From Dyadobacter flavalbus (GTDB lineage Bacteria; Bacteroidota; Bacteroidia; Cytophagales; Spirosomataceae), in contig NZ_VBSN01000027.1 in assembly GCF_006149045.1 (NCBI RefSeq), positions 310,001 to 374,000 of the forward strand: a DNA stretch of 64,000 nt, given 5' to 3'. This document shows positions 34,439 through 46,284 of the stretch, in pieces. Under the pieces are notes generated by a model. It was not told the origin of the DNA. It worked only from the letters and a program-made list of their open reading frames with translations, and made no database searches. Positions within the stretch are counted from its first letter, which is position 1; every line of letters starts with the position of its first letter. The position numbers were made by a program, and so were the translations under genes.

Positions 34439-35008
34439 ATGAAACTGCATTTTTCTCGCATGGTTATCATAATCGTGCTCAGCACCGCTTTGCCTTTCGG
34501 GCGCGCATTTGCACAAACCGGAATGTATGCGACAACAACCGGCAATACGCGTTTTTCTTCAGAAACGCCTCTGGAAAATATCAATGCGGAGAACAAAAAG
34601 TCGCAGGCTATTCTGAATACGGCCAATAACGAGCTGGCGATCCGCATGAACATGAGGGATTTTGTCTTTCCGAACAAGCTGATGCAGGAACATTTCAACG
34701 AAAATTACATGGAGTCGGAAAAGTATCCGACGGCAACGTTCAGCGGCAAGGTTGACAATGCGCCGGACTATTCCAAAGACGGTCAGTACGATGTTTCGGC
34801 CACGGGCAAGTTTACCGTTCACGGCGTAACGAAGGAAAGGACGATTAAAGGAAAGATGAAAATAGAAGGCGGGAAAATTACAGTGAATTCGGATTTCGAC
34901 GTTGCGCTTGCGGATCACAAAATTGACGTTCCTGAAATTGTCTTTGTTAAAATCGCGCAGGTTATCCGTGTAAAAAGCCAGTATGTGCTGGCGCCTTATA
35001 AAAAATAA
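34439..35008 (+). CDS. YceI-family periplasmic lipid-binding protein
   Basis: A 189-residue lipocalin-like protein. YceI proteins bind isoprenoid or fatty-acid chains in a beta-barrel pocket in the periplasm. It starts at the ATG at 34439 with signal peptide MKLHFSRMVIIIVLSTALPF and cleavage after FAQ. The YceI pattern is visible: LAIRMNMRDFVFPNKLMQEHFNEN, shown as MNMRDFVFPNKLMQEHF, then YPTATFSGKV and GKFTVHGVTKERTIKG. It is the last gene of the series that begins with the sigma factor at 30970. The open frame runs upstream into the DUF5777 gene; those residues belong to no YceI signal peptide. A hairpin lies just downstream. Confidence 0.92.
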   Translation: MKLHFSRMVIIIVLSTALPFGRAFAQTGMYATTTGNTRFSSETPLENINAENKKSQAILNTANNELAIRMNMRDFVFPNKLMQEHFNENYMESEKYPTATFSGKVDNAPDYSKDGQYDVSATGKFTVHGVTKERTIKGKMKIEGGKITVNSDFDVALADHKIDVPEIVFVKIAQVIRVKSQYVLAPYKK

Positions 35009-35014
35009 AAAATG

Positions 35015-35048
35015 CAGGCTTGCCGGCTTTTCCGAACCGGCAAGTCTG
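35015..35048. terminator. Terminator hairpin between yceI and the beta-galactosidase gene
   Basis: CAGGCTTGCCGG (35015-35026) pairs with CCGGCAAGTCTG (35037-35048) apart from one G-T pair, with a 10-nt loop. On the minus strand it is followed by a run of T residues (complement of the A-rich 34999-35012), so it is a good terminator for the beta-galactosidase gene. It can also close the plus-strand YceI transcript, with a weaker T run. Confidence 0.75.
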
Positions 35049-35054
35049 TGAAAT

Positions 35055-38453
<3,399 letters not shown>

Positions 38454-38467
38454 TTATCAAATACTGG

Positions 38468-38559
38468 CTTCATCCGGATGTTACCTGAACGCGCCGTTTT
38501 TTTGCTAAAATTATGTATATTCAAAAATAAACTGCTGTGAAATGAATATCCGGATGAAG
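38468..38559. promoter_or_regulatory. Pair of inverted CATCCGGATG-type sites between beta-galactosidase and coaX
   Basis: CTTCATCCGGAT (38468-38479) and ATCCGGATGAAG (38548-38559) are exact 12-bp inverted copies 68 bp apart. The first copy extends to a perfect palindrome, CATCCGGATG. They lie in the 173-bp divergent region between the two genes and could be a looped operator pair for the beta-galactosidase gene. No regulator gene adjoins. Confidence 0.35.
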
Positions 38560-38608
38560 TTTTATTGAATATTGCCGTTGATTTTTTTGCAGATGTAATT
38601 TCTTGATT

Positions 38609-39376
38609 ATGCTTTTAGCTGTTGACGTTGGCAATACGGATACTGTTTTCGGGCTTTACCAGTCCGGAGATTGGGATTATATCTGGCGTATGCAATCGCT
38701 TGTCCACGAGAATGAATCGTATTTTGAGTCAAAGCTCAGGCTGCATTTTCTGGAAGCAGGACTTTGGTACGGCGACGTGGAAACAGTAGTTTTAAGCAGC
38801 GTTGTTCCGGACCTGACGCCGGTAATCCACAGAATGCTGCGTGCGCTGTTTGGAAATGATGTTGTTCTCGTCGGTCCGGGTGTTTTTCCTGAACTGGATA
38901 TTGCTATTGATCATCCGCATGAAATCGGTGCAGACCTAATCGCCAATGCCGTTGCCGTAATGACGCGGTATGAGCAGAATTGTGTCGTTGTGGATTTCGG
39001 TACGGCGCTTACTTTTACTACGGTTTCCAAAAACAGGCAAATCCTTGGCGTTGCCATTCTGCCCGGACTGGTCACTGCGGTAAAAGCACTTTTTGCAAAT
39101 ACAGCCCAGCTTCCCGAAGTGCCGCTGGTTTTGCCCGAAAGTGCCATTGGAAAAAACACGACGCATGCTATTCAGGCTGGCATATTGCTGGGTTATGAAG
39201 GGCTTGTCAAATCCATGCTGCAGCGTATCCGTACAGAGCTGGGCGGAGATTGCATTGCCGTTGCCACGGGCGGCCTGTCTTCCATTATTGATACGCTTCA
39301 GGACGAGTTTGTGGAAATAGACCGGAAACTTACGCTGGACGGCCTTCGGATAATCGGTGAACGTACAAGAGCATAA
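38609..39376 (+). CDS. coaX: Type III pantothenate kinase
   Basis: CoaX phosphorylates pantothenate, the first step of coenzyme A synthesis. The 255-residue ASKHA-fold protein opens with the phosphate loop LLAVDVGNTDTVFG and continues with GADLIANAVA (catalytic-base Asp region) and VVDFGTALTFTTV near residue 130. Type III enzymes need a monovalent cation and are not inhibited by CoA. The start is the ATG at 38609; a TTG two codons upstream is in frame but less likely. It is convergent with the GGCT-like gene 10 bp away, and its upstream region is shared with the divergent beta-galactosidase gene. Confidence 0.95.
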   Translation: MLLAVDVGNTDTVFGLYQSGDWDYIWRMQSLVHENESYFESKLRLHFLEAGLWYGDVETVVLSSVVPDLTPVIHRMLRALFGNDVVLVGPGVFPELDIAIDHPHEIGADLIANAVAVMTRYEQNCVVVDFGTALTFTTVSKNRQILGVAILPGLVTAVKALFANTAQLPEVPLVLPESAIGKNTTHAIQAGILLGYEGLVKSMLQRIRTELGGDCIAVATGGLSSIIDTLQDEFVEIDRKLTLDGLRIIGERTRA

Positions 39377-39386
39377 TGCGGCTTCC

Positions 39387-39785
39387 TTACAAAGAAAATT
39401 TTCTGAAATCACCTTCCGGGATGACTGGCAAATCATGTACTTGCTGATTGTAAAGGTATGCCCAACAATGGATTATTCCTCCGTTTGTACGCGTTACGGG
39501 AATCACTTTCCGGAGATATAGGCTGTCTTTTTCATTTTCAAAAACGTCTTCATATTCGTCAAGTTGTTTCAGCAGCTCTTTCTGTTCGGACAATCTGTAT
39601 ATTTCTCCGTATACTTTGGACGGATTTTCTTTGAGATAAACCGCACCCGGATACCAGCTTACAAGGTACAGCAGGCCCGGGAAATGGCCATTTCCGTCAT
39701 ACTCGGAAGCATCCTGAAGTATCCTGGCAAAAGGATTGTCAAAACCTTTCATCAATGTGCCGTATGTAAAAAGATATTCGGACAT
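39387..39785 (-). CDS. Gamma-glutamylcyclotransferase-like (AIG2/GGCT fold) protein
   Basis: A small 132-residue protein with the GGCT fold. It has the substrate loop FTYGTLMKG (Tyr8-Leu11), the strand VYGEIYRL and the catalytic glutamate in QLDEYEDV (about Glu79). Members release 5-oxoproline from gamma-glutamyl compounds, though many bacterial ones have unknown substrates. Length is typical. It is transcribed alone, convergent with coaX and divergent from the 486-residue unknown protein. The 153-bp divergent region contains an inverted repeat (ACTGATAAT at 39823 and ATTATCAGT at 39854). Confidence 0.85.
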   Translation of the reverse strand: MSEYLFTYGTLMKGFDNPFARILQDASEYDGNGHFPGLLYLVSWYPGAVYLKENPSKVYGEIYRLSEQKELLKQLDEYEDVFENEKDSLYLRKVIPVTRTNGGIIHCWAYLYNQQVHDLPVIPEGDFRKFSL

Positions 39786-39938
39786 GCTGCTGACGGGCCT
39801 TTGGCCGGAAACAATTTATCGTACTGATAATTTAGAATTTTCCGTTTATAACTATTATCAGTTAACTCCGGTTATAGTTAAAAGTGGTATTTTTCTTATA
39901 TTTACAAATAAAGCTTTTCATCTTATTAATATAAAGTT

Positions 39939-41399
39939 ATGTACGAAAAGAATCTTGGTACAAAACAAAAAGCGTTGAGAATCAATCTGGACCGCCGTAT
40001 TTACGGTTCGTTTGCAGAAATCGGCGCTGGACAGGAAACGGCAGCGTACTTTTTTAAAGCAGGCGGAGCATCGGGCACAGTTGCCAAAACCATGTCGGCT
40101 TATGACATGACTTTCAGCGACGCCATTTACGGAACAGAAGAGGGTGGAAGATATGTGGTGGAATCCCGCCTGATGAAAATGTTGAACCGGGAATATAATC
40201 TGGTTGAAAAGCGCCTCTCGGAAAAACGCGGTGCCGACAGTCAGTTTTTTGCATTTGCCAATACGGTTGTTGCGCTTAATTTTCAGAAAACAAATGAATC
40301 GCACGGCTGGATCGGTCTGCAGTTTCAGCTTACGCCGATGGGCCCTACAAATTATGTGGTAATCCATGTGCGCATGCGTGACGATGAAAACATTCTGCAG
40401 CAGCAGGCTCTGGGAATTATTGGCGTTAATCTGATGTATGGCTGTTTTTTCTATTATAAATCGCCTGAAATTCTGCTGATGTCGCTCATGGACGATCTGA
40501 CGACGGATCGCATCGAAATCGATATGGTGCGGTTCAGCGGACCGGATTTTGCCAAGGTTGATAACAGGCTGATGAGCCTTCGTCTGGTTAAAAACGGCTT
40601 TACGGATGCTGCCTTGTTCGGCAGTGACGGCGGTGTATTGCAGCCTTCTGAAGCTTTGTATAAAAAGCATATCCTGATGATGCGCGGACGTCTTCGGCCC
40701 ATTACCAACGTTCACATTGATCTGATCAGCAATGGTCAGAAGCAGTTTCTGGCAGAGCCGGATGTGGATGAATCCAAAGTGGTCCTTATTTCCGAGCTGA
40801 CGCTGCATAATCTGAAAGGCGGCGACCGTGATATTGATGAAAAGGATTTTCTGGACCGGGTCGATATCCTTTGTTCTCTGGGACATATGGTGATGATTTC
40901 CAACCATCATGAATATTACCGTCTGGTGGCGTACCTTTCAAGGCTTACCAAACTGAAAGCCGGCTTGCTCCTCGGAAGTCCGAGTTTGCAGGATATTTTC
41001 GAAGAAAAACATTACGAATTTCTGCCCGGCGGTATTCTCGAATCGTTTGCAACGCTGTTCAGCCGCAAGGTGAAATTATTCATTTACCCGACTTTACAGC
41101 CAGACGGCTCCGTTTACAGCTGTGAGAATTTTGTAGTGCCGGATCATTTGCGCCCGCTTTTTCAGTACCTCATCATCAATGACAAAATTGAGGATATCCG
41201 GAATTTCAATAAAGAACACATGCATATTACAACAGACAGTGTTCTGGAAAAAATAAAAAGGGGTGAACCCGGCTGGGAAAAACTGGTGCCCGAAAACGTT
41301 GCACAAATTATCAAGGAAAAATCTCTTTTCGGCCTTCCAAACGAAGATAATTATGTGGATACGGTCAAGCAGATTCATCAGGCGGTTGGCAATTTGTGA
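39939..41399 (+). CDS. Conserved Bacteroidota protein of unknown function, 486 residues
   Basis: I do not recognise a named function. The protein opens MYEKNLGTKQKALRINLDRR and has well-conserved-looking stretches: GSFAEIGAGQETAAYFFKAG (about 23-42), ASGTVAKTMSAYDMTFSDAI (44-63) and GIIGVNLMYGCFF (about 159-171). It has no signal peptide and no clear membrane helix, so it is probably cytoplasmic. Homologues in this phylum carry conflicting labels (TonB-dependent receptor, nicotinate-nucleotide adenylyltransferase); neither fits, since there is no TonB plug or barrel and no HxGH nucleotidyltransferase motif. Composition and length show a real gene. It stands alone, followed by a very strong bidirectional terminator shared with accC. 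Confidence 0.85.
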   Translation: MYEKNLGTKQKALRINLDRRIYGSFAEIGAGQETAAYFFKAGGASGTVAKTMSAYDMTFSDAIYGTEEGGRYVVESRLMKMLNREYNLVEKRLSEKRGADSQFFAFANTVVALNFQKTNESHGWIGLQFQLTPMGPTNYVVIHVRMRDDENILQQQALGIIGVNLMYGCFFYYKSPEILLMSLMDDLTTDRIEIDMVRFSGPDFAKVDNRLMSLRLVKNGFTDAALFGSDGGVLQPSEALYKKHILMMRGRLRPITNVHIDLISNGQKQFLAEPDVDESKVVLISELTLHNLKGGDRDIDEKDFLDRVDILCSLGHMVMISNHHEYYRLVAYLSRLTKLKAGLLLGSPSLQDIFEEKHYEFLPGGILESFATLFSRKVKLFIYPTLQPDGSVYSCENFVVPDHLRPLFQYLIINDKIEDIRNFNKEHMHITTDSVLEKIKRGEPGWEKLVPENVAQIIKEKSLFGLPNEDNYVDTVKQIHQAVGNL

Positions 41400-41500
41400 T
41401 AGCTTTTGTGCATGGAAGTGAAGTTTGATTCGTGTGGATTGGTGTATTCGTGGCTTGAAAATGACAGTATTTTCAACTGTAACCATTTTTCTGAAACAAT

Positions 41501-41552
41501 ATATAATCAAAAGGAGCTGCAAACATACGTTTGCAGCTCCTTTTGATTATAT
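41501..41552. terminator. 24-bp perfect hairpin, bidirectional terminator
   Basis: ATATAATCAAAAGGAGCTGC plus AAAC (41501-41524) pairs without a mismatch with 41529-41552 across a four-base loop ATAC. T/A-rich arm ends provide U runs on both strands. It lies between the convergent 486-residue gene (stop at 41399) and accC (stop at 41576), so it should end both transcripts. The stem is about twice the usual length. Confidence 0.82.
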
Positions 41553-41575
41553 ACCTTTAAATTCCTGCTTTGAAA

Positions 41576-42919
41576 TCAAAGCGTTGTAAAATCAAATGTT
41601 TCAAGGTACTTGGTCGTGAAGTTTCCGGATTTAAATCCCGGATCATCCATCAATTTAATATGAAACGGAATCGTTGTTTTAATTCCTTCGATGACAAATT
41701 CCTGTAAAGCACGCTTCATACGCGTAATTACTTCTTCCCGTGACTGTCCGCTTACAATCAGTTTTGCAATCATGGAATCGTAATTCGGCGGGATCGTATA
41801 TCCGCTGTAAACATGGCTGTCAATACGGATTCCGTGTCCTCCCGGAAAATGCATATTGGTTATTTTGCCCGGCGAAGGTCTGAATCCGTTGGCTGGATCC
41901 TCAGCATTGATGCGGCATTCCATGGCATAAAGCTTCGGCGTGTAATTAACACCAAGAATCGGCTCTCCGGATGCAACCTTGATCTGTTCCTTGATGAGGT
42001 CAAAATCAGTTACTTCTTCGGTTATAGGATGCTCCACCTGAATACGGGTGTTCATTTCCATAAAGTAGAAGTCACCGTGCTTGTCAACAAGAAATTCAAT
42101 GGTTCCGGCACCTTCATAGCCGATTGCCTGAGCACCTTTTATAGCTGCCGCTCCCATTTTCTCACGAAGCTCGGGAGTGATAATCGGAGAAGGGGTTTCT
42201 TCAACAAGCTTCTGATGCCGGCGCTGGATCGAACAATCCCGTTCCGACAAGTGGCAAACTTTGCCAAACTGGTCTCCGATAATCTGGATTTCAATATGTC
42301 GCGGCTCTTCTACAAATTTTTCCAGGTAAAGGCCGTCATTTCCAAATGCCGCCGCAGATTCGGTGCGGGCATCATTCCAGGCTTTTTCAAATTCGTCCGG
42401 CTTGTTGATGATACGCATTCCGCGTCCGCCGCCACCGGCTGTCGCTTTTACAATAACCGGATAGCCGATTCCTTCTGCAAGTTTTTTTCCTTGTTCTACC
42501 GATTCCAGCAGGCCTTCAGAACCCGGAACAACGGGAACGCCGGCTTTGATCATGGTTGCTTTGGCTGTGGCTTTATCGCCCATTCCGTTAATCTGAGCCG
42601 CAGTTGCACCAATGAATTTAATGCCGTAATCAGCACAGATTTGAGAAAATTCAGCATTTTCAGACAAAAATCCGTAGCCGGGATGGATGGCATCTGCTCC
42701 GGTAACCTCTGCTGCCGAAATAATATTCTGAATGCTCAGATAGGATTGTCTGCTGGGAGGAGGCCCTATGCAGACTGCTTCGTCGGCAAAGCGGACGTGC
42801 AAACTGTCACGGTCGGCAGTGGAATAAACTGCTACTGTTTTGATCCCCATCTCACGACAGGTTCTTATTACGCGCAAGGCGATTTCTCCTCTATTGGCAA
42901 TGAGTATCTTTTTAAACAT
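41576..42919 (-). CDS. accC: Acetyl-CoA carboxylase, biotin carboxylase subunit
   Basis: AccC carboxylates the biotin on AccB using ATP and bicarbonate, in the first step of fatty acid synthesis. The 447-residue ATP-grasp protein shows the start [20 protein letters not shown], the glycine loop [13 protein letters not shown] near residues 158-170, the catalytic segment [19 protein letters not shown], and [16 protein letters not shown] near residue 335. Length is normal. It follows accB by 34 bp on the same strand, as in most bacteria, and is the last gene before the 24-bp terminator. Confidence 0.97.
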   Translation of the reverse strand: MFKKILIANRGEIALRVIRTCREMGIKTVAVYSTADRDSLHVRFADEAVCIGPPPSRQSYLSIQNIISAAEVTGADAIHPGYGFLSENAEFSQICADYGIKFIGATAAQINGMGDKATAKATMIKAGVPVVPGSEGLLESVEQGKKLAEGIGYPVIVKATAGGGGRGMRIINKPDEFEKAWNDARTESAAAFGNDGLYLEKFVEEPRHIEIQIIGDQFGKVCHLSERDCSIQRRHQKLVEETPSPIITPELREKMGAAAIKGAQAIGYEGAGTIEFLVDKHGDFYFMEMNTRIQVEHPITEEVTDFDLIKEQIKVASGEPILGVNYTPKLYAMECRINAEDPANGFRPSPGKITNMHFPGGHGIRIDSHVYSGYTIPPNYDSMIAKLIVSGQSREEVITRMKRALQEFVIEGIKTTIPFHIKLMDDPGFKSGNFTTKYLETFDFTTL

Positions 42920-42953
42920 GTACTGGATGAAGTTTTACAGATCGTTCATTGCA

Positions 42954-43439
42954 TTATGCAGGCTCAACAAGAAACAATGGCTGATCAAATTCAACCGGAG
43001 TTGCATTTTCAACCAGTATTTTTACAATTTTTCCGGAAATTTCAGATTCAATTTCATTGAAAAGCTTCATGGCTTCAATAACGCATACTACTTTTCCCGG
43101 CTTGATTTCATCTCCAACGTTGATAAAAACAGGTGTTTCCGGATTGGAAGCCCTGTAAAAAGTACCGATCATCGGAGATTTTATTGTGACTAAATTGCTG
43201 GAAGCCGGCCCGGCAGTAATTACCGGCTCAGCAGGTGCCGATTGTGTAACCGGTGCAGTCGGAGCCGGTGTTGCTATGGAAGGTGCAGCACTTACCGGCG
43301 ATGCGGAAGTTACTGATGCCGTAGGAGCAGAGCCATAACGCTTTACCTTGATTTTCAAATCTGTGGTTTCAATATTCACTTCATCAAGACCGGACTGGGC
43401 AATGAAGTCAATTAATTTCTGAATTTCTCTGGTTTCCAT
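42954..43439 (-). CDS. accB: Acetyl-CoA carboxylase biotin carboxyl carrier protein
   Basis: AccB carries the biotin that moves CO2 between carboxylase and transferase. The 161-residue protein has the N-terminal AccB segment (EIQKLIDFIAQSGLDEVNIE), a flexible Ala/Pro/Thr-rich linker at about residues 38-80 (SAAPSIATPAPTAPVTQSAP), and the C-terminal biotinyl domain (VTIKSPMIGTFYRAS) with the acceptor lysine in EAMKLF (Lys125). Length is typical. It lies directly upstream of accC. The 89 bp before it toward efp show no terminator, so it is probably read from the fabH-efp transcript. Confidence 0.97.
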   Translation of the reverse strand: METREIQKLIDFIAQSGLDEVNIETTDLKIKVKRYGSAPTASVTSASPVSAAPSIATPAPTAPVTQSAPAEPVITAGPASSNLVTIKSPMIGTFYRASNPETPVFINVGDEIKPGKVVCVIEAMKLFNEIESEISGKIVKILVENATPVEFDQPLFLVEPA

Positions 43440-43528
43440 TTAGTCGAATTTAAACTGTGGGGATTGATCCGCTGAGGCCTGATTATAAGCTTCTTGAAAA
43501 GGCCATTTACCTCTCACAGATAACAATA

Positions 43529-44095
43529 TTATGATTTTACTCTTTCAACGTAATCGTAAGTGCGGGTATCAACTTTGATTTTTTCTCCTTCCTGAATGAA
43601 CAAAGGAACCATAATTCTTGCACCGGTTTCCACTTCAATGGCTTTTTTCGGGGAATTTGCAGTATCACCTTTCAGACCTGGCTCCGAGTAAGTCACCACG
43701 AGTTCAACGAACGGAGGCAGTTCACATAAAAGAGGGCTGTCATTTTCCGTATTGATCAGGATTTCCACTTCCTGGCCTTCTTTCATCAGATCGGCGTTGG
43801 TTATCAGTTTGTCATCAATCGAAACCTGATCGAAAGTTTCAGAATTCATGAAATTGAATCCGGCTTCATCCTTATATAAAAACTGGAATTTATGTCTTTC
43901 AACGCGTACCGGTAAAATCGTAGCGCCGGATGAAAATGTATTGTCAAGCACTTTGCCCGAAGTAAGGCTTTTTAGCTTTGTGCGAACGAAGGCATTTCCT
44001 TTTCCTGGCTTGACATGTTGAAATTCAATTACCTGAAAAAGGTCGTGATTGAAATTCAACACTAACCCGTTACGCAAATCTGCAGTAGTTGCCAT
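43529..44095 (-). CDS. efp: Translation elongation factor P
   Basis: EF-P enters the ribosome E site to relieve stalling at polyproline motifs. The 188-residue protein has the usual three beta-barrel domains and ends in TYDYVERVKS. The tip of domain I reads KPGKGNAF with Lys32 at the position that is modified in many bacteria; a lysine rather than arginine argues against EarP-type rhamnosylation. The modifying enzyme cannot be told from the window. It lies 40 bp after fabH and 89 bp before accB, the common Bacteroidota order fabH-efp-accB-accC. Confidence 0.97.
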   Translation of the reverse strand: MATTADLRNGLVLNFNHDLFQVIEFQHVKPGKGNAFVRTKLKSLTSGKVLDNTFSSGATILPVRVERHKFQFLYKDEAGFNFMNSETFDQVSIDDKLITNADLMKEGQEVEILINTENDSPLLCELPPFVELVVTYSEPGLKGDTANSPKKAIEVETGARIMVPLFIQEGEKIKVDTRTYDYVERVKS

Positions 44096-44135
44096 TTTAT
44101 AGTAATTAATTGTATTTTCTAACAGAATTTCAGGC

Positions 44136-45125
44136 TCAGTAAGCCCATTTTAAATAGATTGATCCCCAGGTAAAACCACCTCCGAAAGCAGCAAGCACAA
44201 GATTATCGCCTTTTTTAAGCTGTGATTCATAATCCCATAAACAAAGCGGAATCGTTGCTGAGGTTGTATTTCCGTAATTCTGGATATTCATCATGACCTT
44301 GTTCATCCCGACGCCCATGCGGTTTGCCGTGGCTTCTATAATACGCTTGTTGGCCTGATGCGGAACCAGCCATGCAATGTCATCGCCTTTCAGACTGTTT
44401 TTTTCCATGATTTCCGCAGAAATGTCAGCCATGTTGGTTACTGCAAATTTAAAAACCTGCGAGCCGTCCTGATAAACATGATGCCATCCCATGTCAATGG
44501 TTTCATGCGTTGGCGGGTACCTGCTTCCTCCTCCTTTCTGGTGAAGATACGGCTGGCCTGCTCCGTCCGAACGGATAATGGAATCAATAATGCCATTTCC
44601 TTCGGTATTTGGTTCTAGCAAAACGGCACCGGCGCCGTCTCCGAAAAGTACGCAGGTCTTGCGGTCTGTATAATCTACGATTGCGGACATTTTATCCGTT
44701 CCGACAATGACGATCTTTTTGTATTTGCCGGTTTCAATAAACTGGGAGCCAAGTGTAAGCGCATATACAAATCCCGAACAAGCTGCCTGAATATCAAAGC
44801 TTCCGACATTGCGGATACCGACCATATCACAAATCAGATTGGCAGTACATGGAAAAATAAAGTCGGGCGTAGTAGTGGCGCAGATCAGCAGATCTATTTC
44901 ATCAGGACTTGTATTGGTTTTGGCCAGTAATCCTTTTACAGCCTCGGCGCCCATATGTGAACTCCCCAAACCTTCACCTTTGAGTATATGCCTTTCCTTG
45001 ATCCCCGTACGGCTGACAATCCATTCGTCGTTTGTCGCAACCATTGTTTCCAATTCGGCATTTGTCAAAATATAATCAGGCACATACCCTTGTATTCCTG
45101 TTATAGAGGCTTTTATATGGGTCAT
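44136..45125 (-). CDS. fabH: 3-oxoacyl-ACP synthase III
   Basis: FabH condenses acetyl-CoA, or a branched primer, with malonyl-ACP to start fatty acid synthesis. The 329-residue thiolase-fold enzyme has the complete triad: Cys116 in IQAACSGF, His256 in VPHQANKR and Asn286 in NYGNTTSA. The start segment [20 protein letters not shown] is typical. Bacteroidota make many iso-branched fatty acids, so branched-chain primers are plausible, but the specificity cannot be read here. It follows plsX by 88 bp and precedes efp by 40 bp. Confidence 0.97.
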   Translation of the reverse strand: MTHIKASITGIQGYVPDYILTNAELETMVATNDEWIVSRTGIKERHILKGEGLGSSHMGAEAVKGLLAKTNTSPDEIDLLICATTTPDFIFPCTANLICDMVGIRNVGSFDIQAACSGFVYALTLGSQFIETGKYKKIVIVGTDKMSAIVDYTDRKTCVLFGDGAGAVLLEPNTEGNGIIDSIIRSDGAGQPYLHQKGGGSRYPPTHETIDMGWHHVYQDGSQVFKFAVTNMADISAEIMEKNSLKGDDIAWLVPHQANKRIIEATANRMGVGMNKVMMNIQNYGNTTSATIPLCLWDYESQLKKGDNLVLAAFGGGFTWGSIYLKWAY

Positions 45126-45213
45126 GATAAAGTTAACTATTCAAAATCCGGAAAGATTTTGGTAAAAAGGACAGTATCGTTTTATTCATACAAGCAGTTT
45201 TAAGCATTCAGAA

Positions 45214-46152
45214 TCAATTTAATGCCTGCGTAATATGTAAATATGCTTTTGACTTGACTTGCTTGTAAGCCCAGCCGATCATGTTTTTTATGGCCAGCGG
45301 TGACGATATCCCATGGGCAATCATAACATTTCCATTCACACCGATAATCGGGCTTCCACCAATGGATGCATAGTTCGTCTGATCCACAAAATCATCTTTG
45401 AAACCTCTTGTTTTTGAAATTTCATAAAAAGATTCGCCCAGTTTGAACAGCACATTGCCGGTAAAACCATCCGTCACAATTACATCTGCTTTATTGGTAA
45501 AGAGATCTTTCCCTTCAATATTTCCGGTAAAGTTAATTCGTTTGTTTTGTTTTAGCAGCGGATAAGTTGCCTGAGATGTTAAAGAGCCTTTCTGCTCTTC
45601 TTCGCCGATGTTCATCAATGCAACACGCGGGCGGTCAATCTGGAAAGTATGTTGGGCAAAAATAGATCCTATTTCGCCAAATTGGGCAAGTACTTCCGGT
45701 TTGCAATCTGCATTTGCGCCAATATCCAGCATGATTGCGTATCCTCCTCCGACCTGCGGAACAAGTCCGGCAATGGCTGGCCTCAGCACACCTTCAATCG
45801 CTTTTATACTGAAAAGGGCGCCAACATGCATGGCTCCGGTATTACCGGCACTGCAGAATATATCGACTTCTTTTTCTTTCAGAAGCTTGAAACCGGTTCC
45901 AATGCTGGAATTAGGTTTTTGAGAAAGCGCTTTTGTCGGATGTTCACCCATTTCAATAACATCCTCTGCATGAACGATGTCAATGTTAACAGGCTTAAAA
46001 TCTTTCTGGTTAAAAATATCCCAAATTACACTTTCCCGGCCGATTAAAACGATTCTCGCCTCGGATGGTAGTTCAGAAGCGGCATCAATAACCCCTTCAA
46101 CAATTGCCTGTGGAGCTAAATCTCCCCCCATAGCATCTACCGCAATTTTCAT
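45214..46152 (-). CDS. plsX: Phosphate acyltransferase
   Basis: PlsX converts acyl-ACP to acyl-phosphate, the donor used by PlsY in phospholipid synthesis; it works at the inner face of the membrane. The 312-residue protein begins MKIAVDAMGGDLAPQAIVEG and contains HPTKALSQKPNSSIGTGF near residue 75, FCSAGNTGAMHVGALF near 105 and VTDGFTGNVLFKLGE near 235, all typical of PlsX. Length is slightly under the family average. A terminator at 46221-46264 separates it from rpmF, so transcription of plsX-fabH probably begins in the 68 bp between that hairpin and plsX. Confidence 0.96.
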   Translation of the reverse strand: MKIAVDAMGGDLAPQAIVEGVIDAASELPSEARIVLIGRESVIWDIFNQKDFKPVNIDIVHAEDVIEMGEHPTKALSQKPNSSIGTGFKLLKEKEVDIFCSAGNTGAMHVGALFSIKAIEGVLRPAIAGLVPQVGGGYAIMLDIGANADCKPEVLAQFGEIGSIFAQHTFQIDRPRVALMNIGEEEQKGSLTSQATYPLLKQNKRINFTGNIEGKDLFTNKADVIVTDGFTGNVLFKLGESFYEISKTRGFKDDFVDQTNYASIGGSPIIGVNGNVMIAHGISSPLAIKNMIGWAYKQVKSKAYLHITQALN

Positions 46153-46220
46153 TTACACGCTGTTATTTTAGACAAATAAGTTAGAAATCGAAGGTGTAAA
46201 TTTAGCAGATGTACCGTAGT

Positions 46221-46264
46221 AAAAAAGAATTTCGCAACAACTTTTATACGGCTGCTGCGAAATT
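46221..46264 (-). terminator. Intrinsic terminator between rpmF and plsX
   Basis: AATTTCGCA (46228-46236) pairs with TGCGAAATT (46256-46264) in a 9-bp perfect stem with further partial pairing inside. On the minus strand CTTTTTTACT follows the 3' arm. It lies 21 bp past the rpmF stop and would end or attenuate the yceD-rpmF transcript before plsX. Confidence 0.7.
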
Positions 46265-46284
46265 GATATGCTCATCGACTGAAA

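Noticed and set aside
39918-40910. 330-codon minus-strand frame opposite the 486-residue gene
   Set aside because: The plus-strand frame has far better protein character; the antisense product is rich in His, Gln and Asn in shadow-type order.
41813-43060. 415-codon plus-strand open frame opposite accC and accB
   Set aside because: It is fully antisense to two certain genes and has no recognisable motif; it arises from codon bias of accC.
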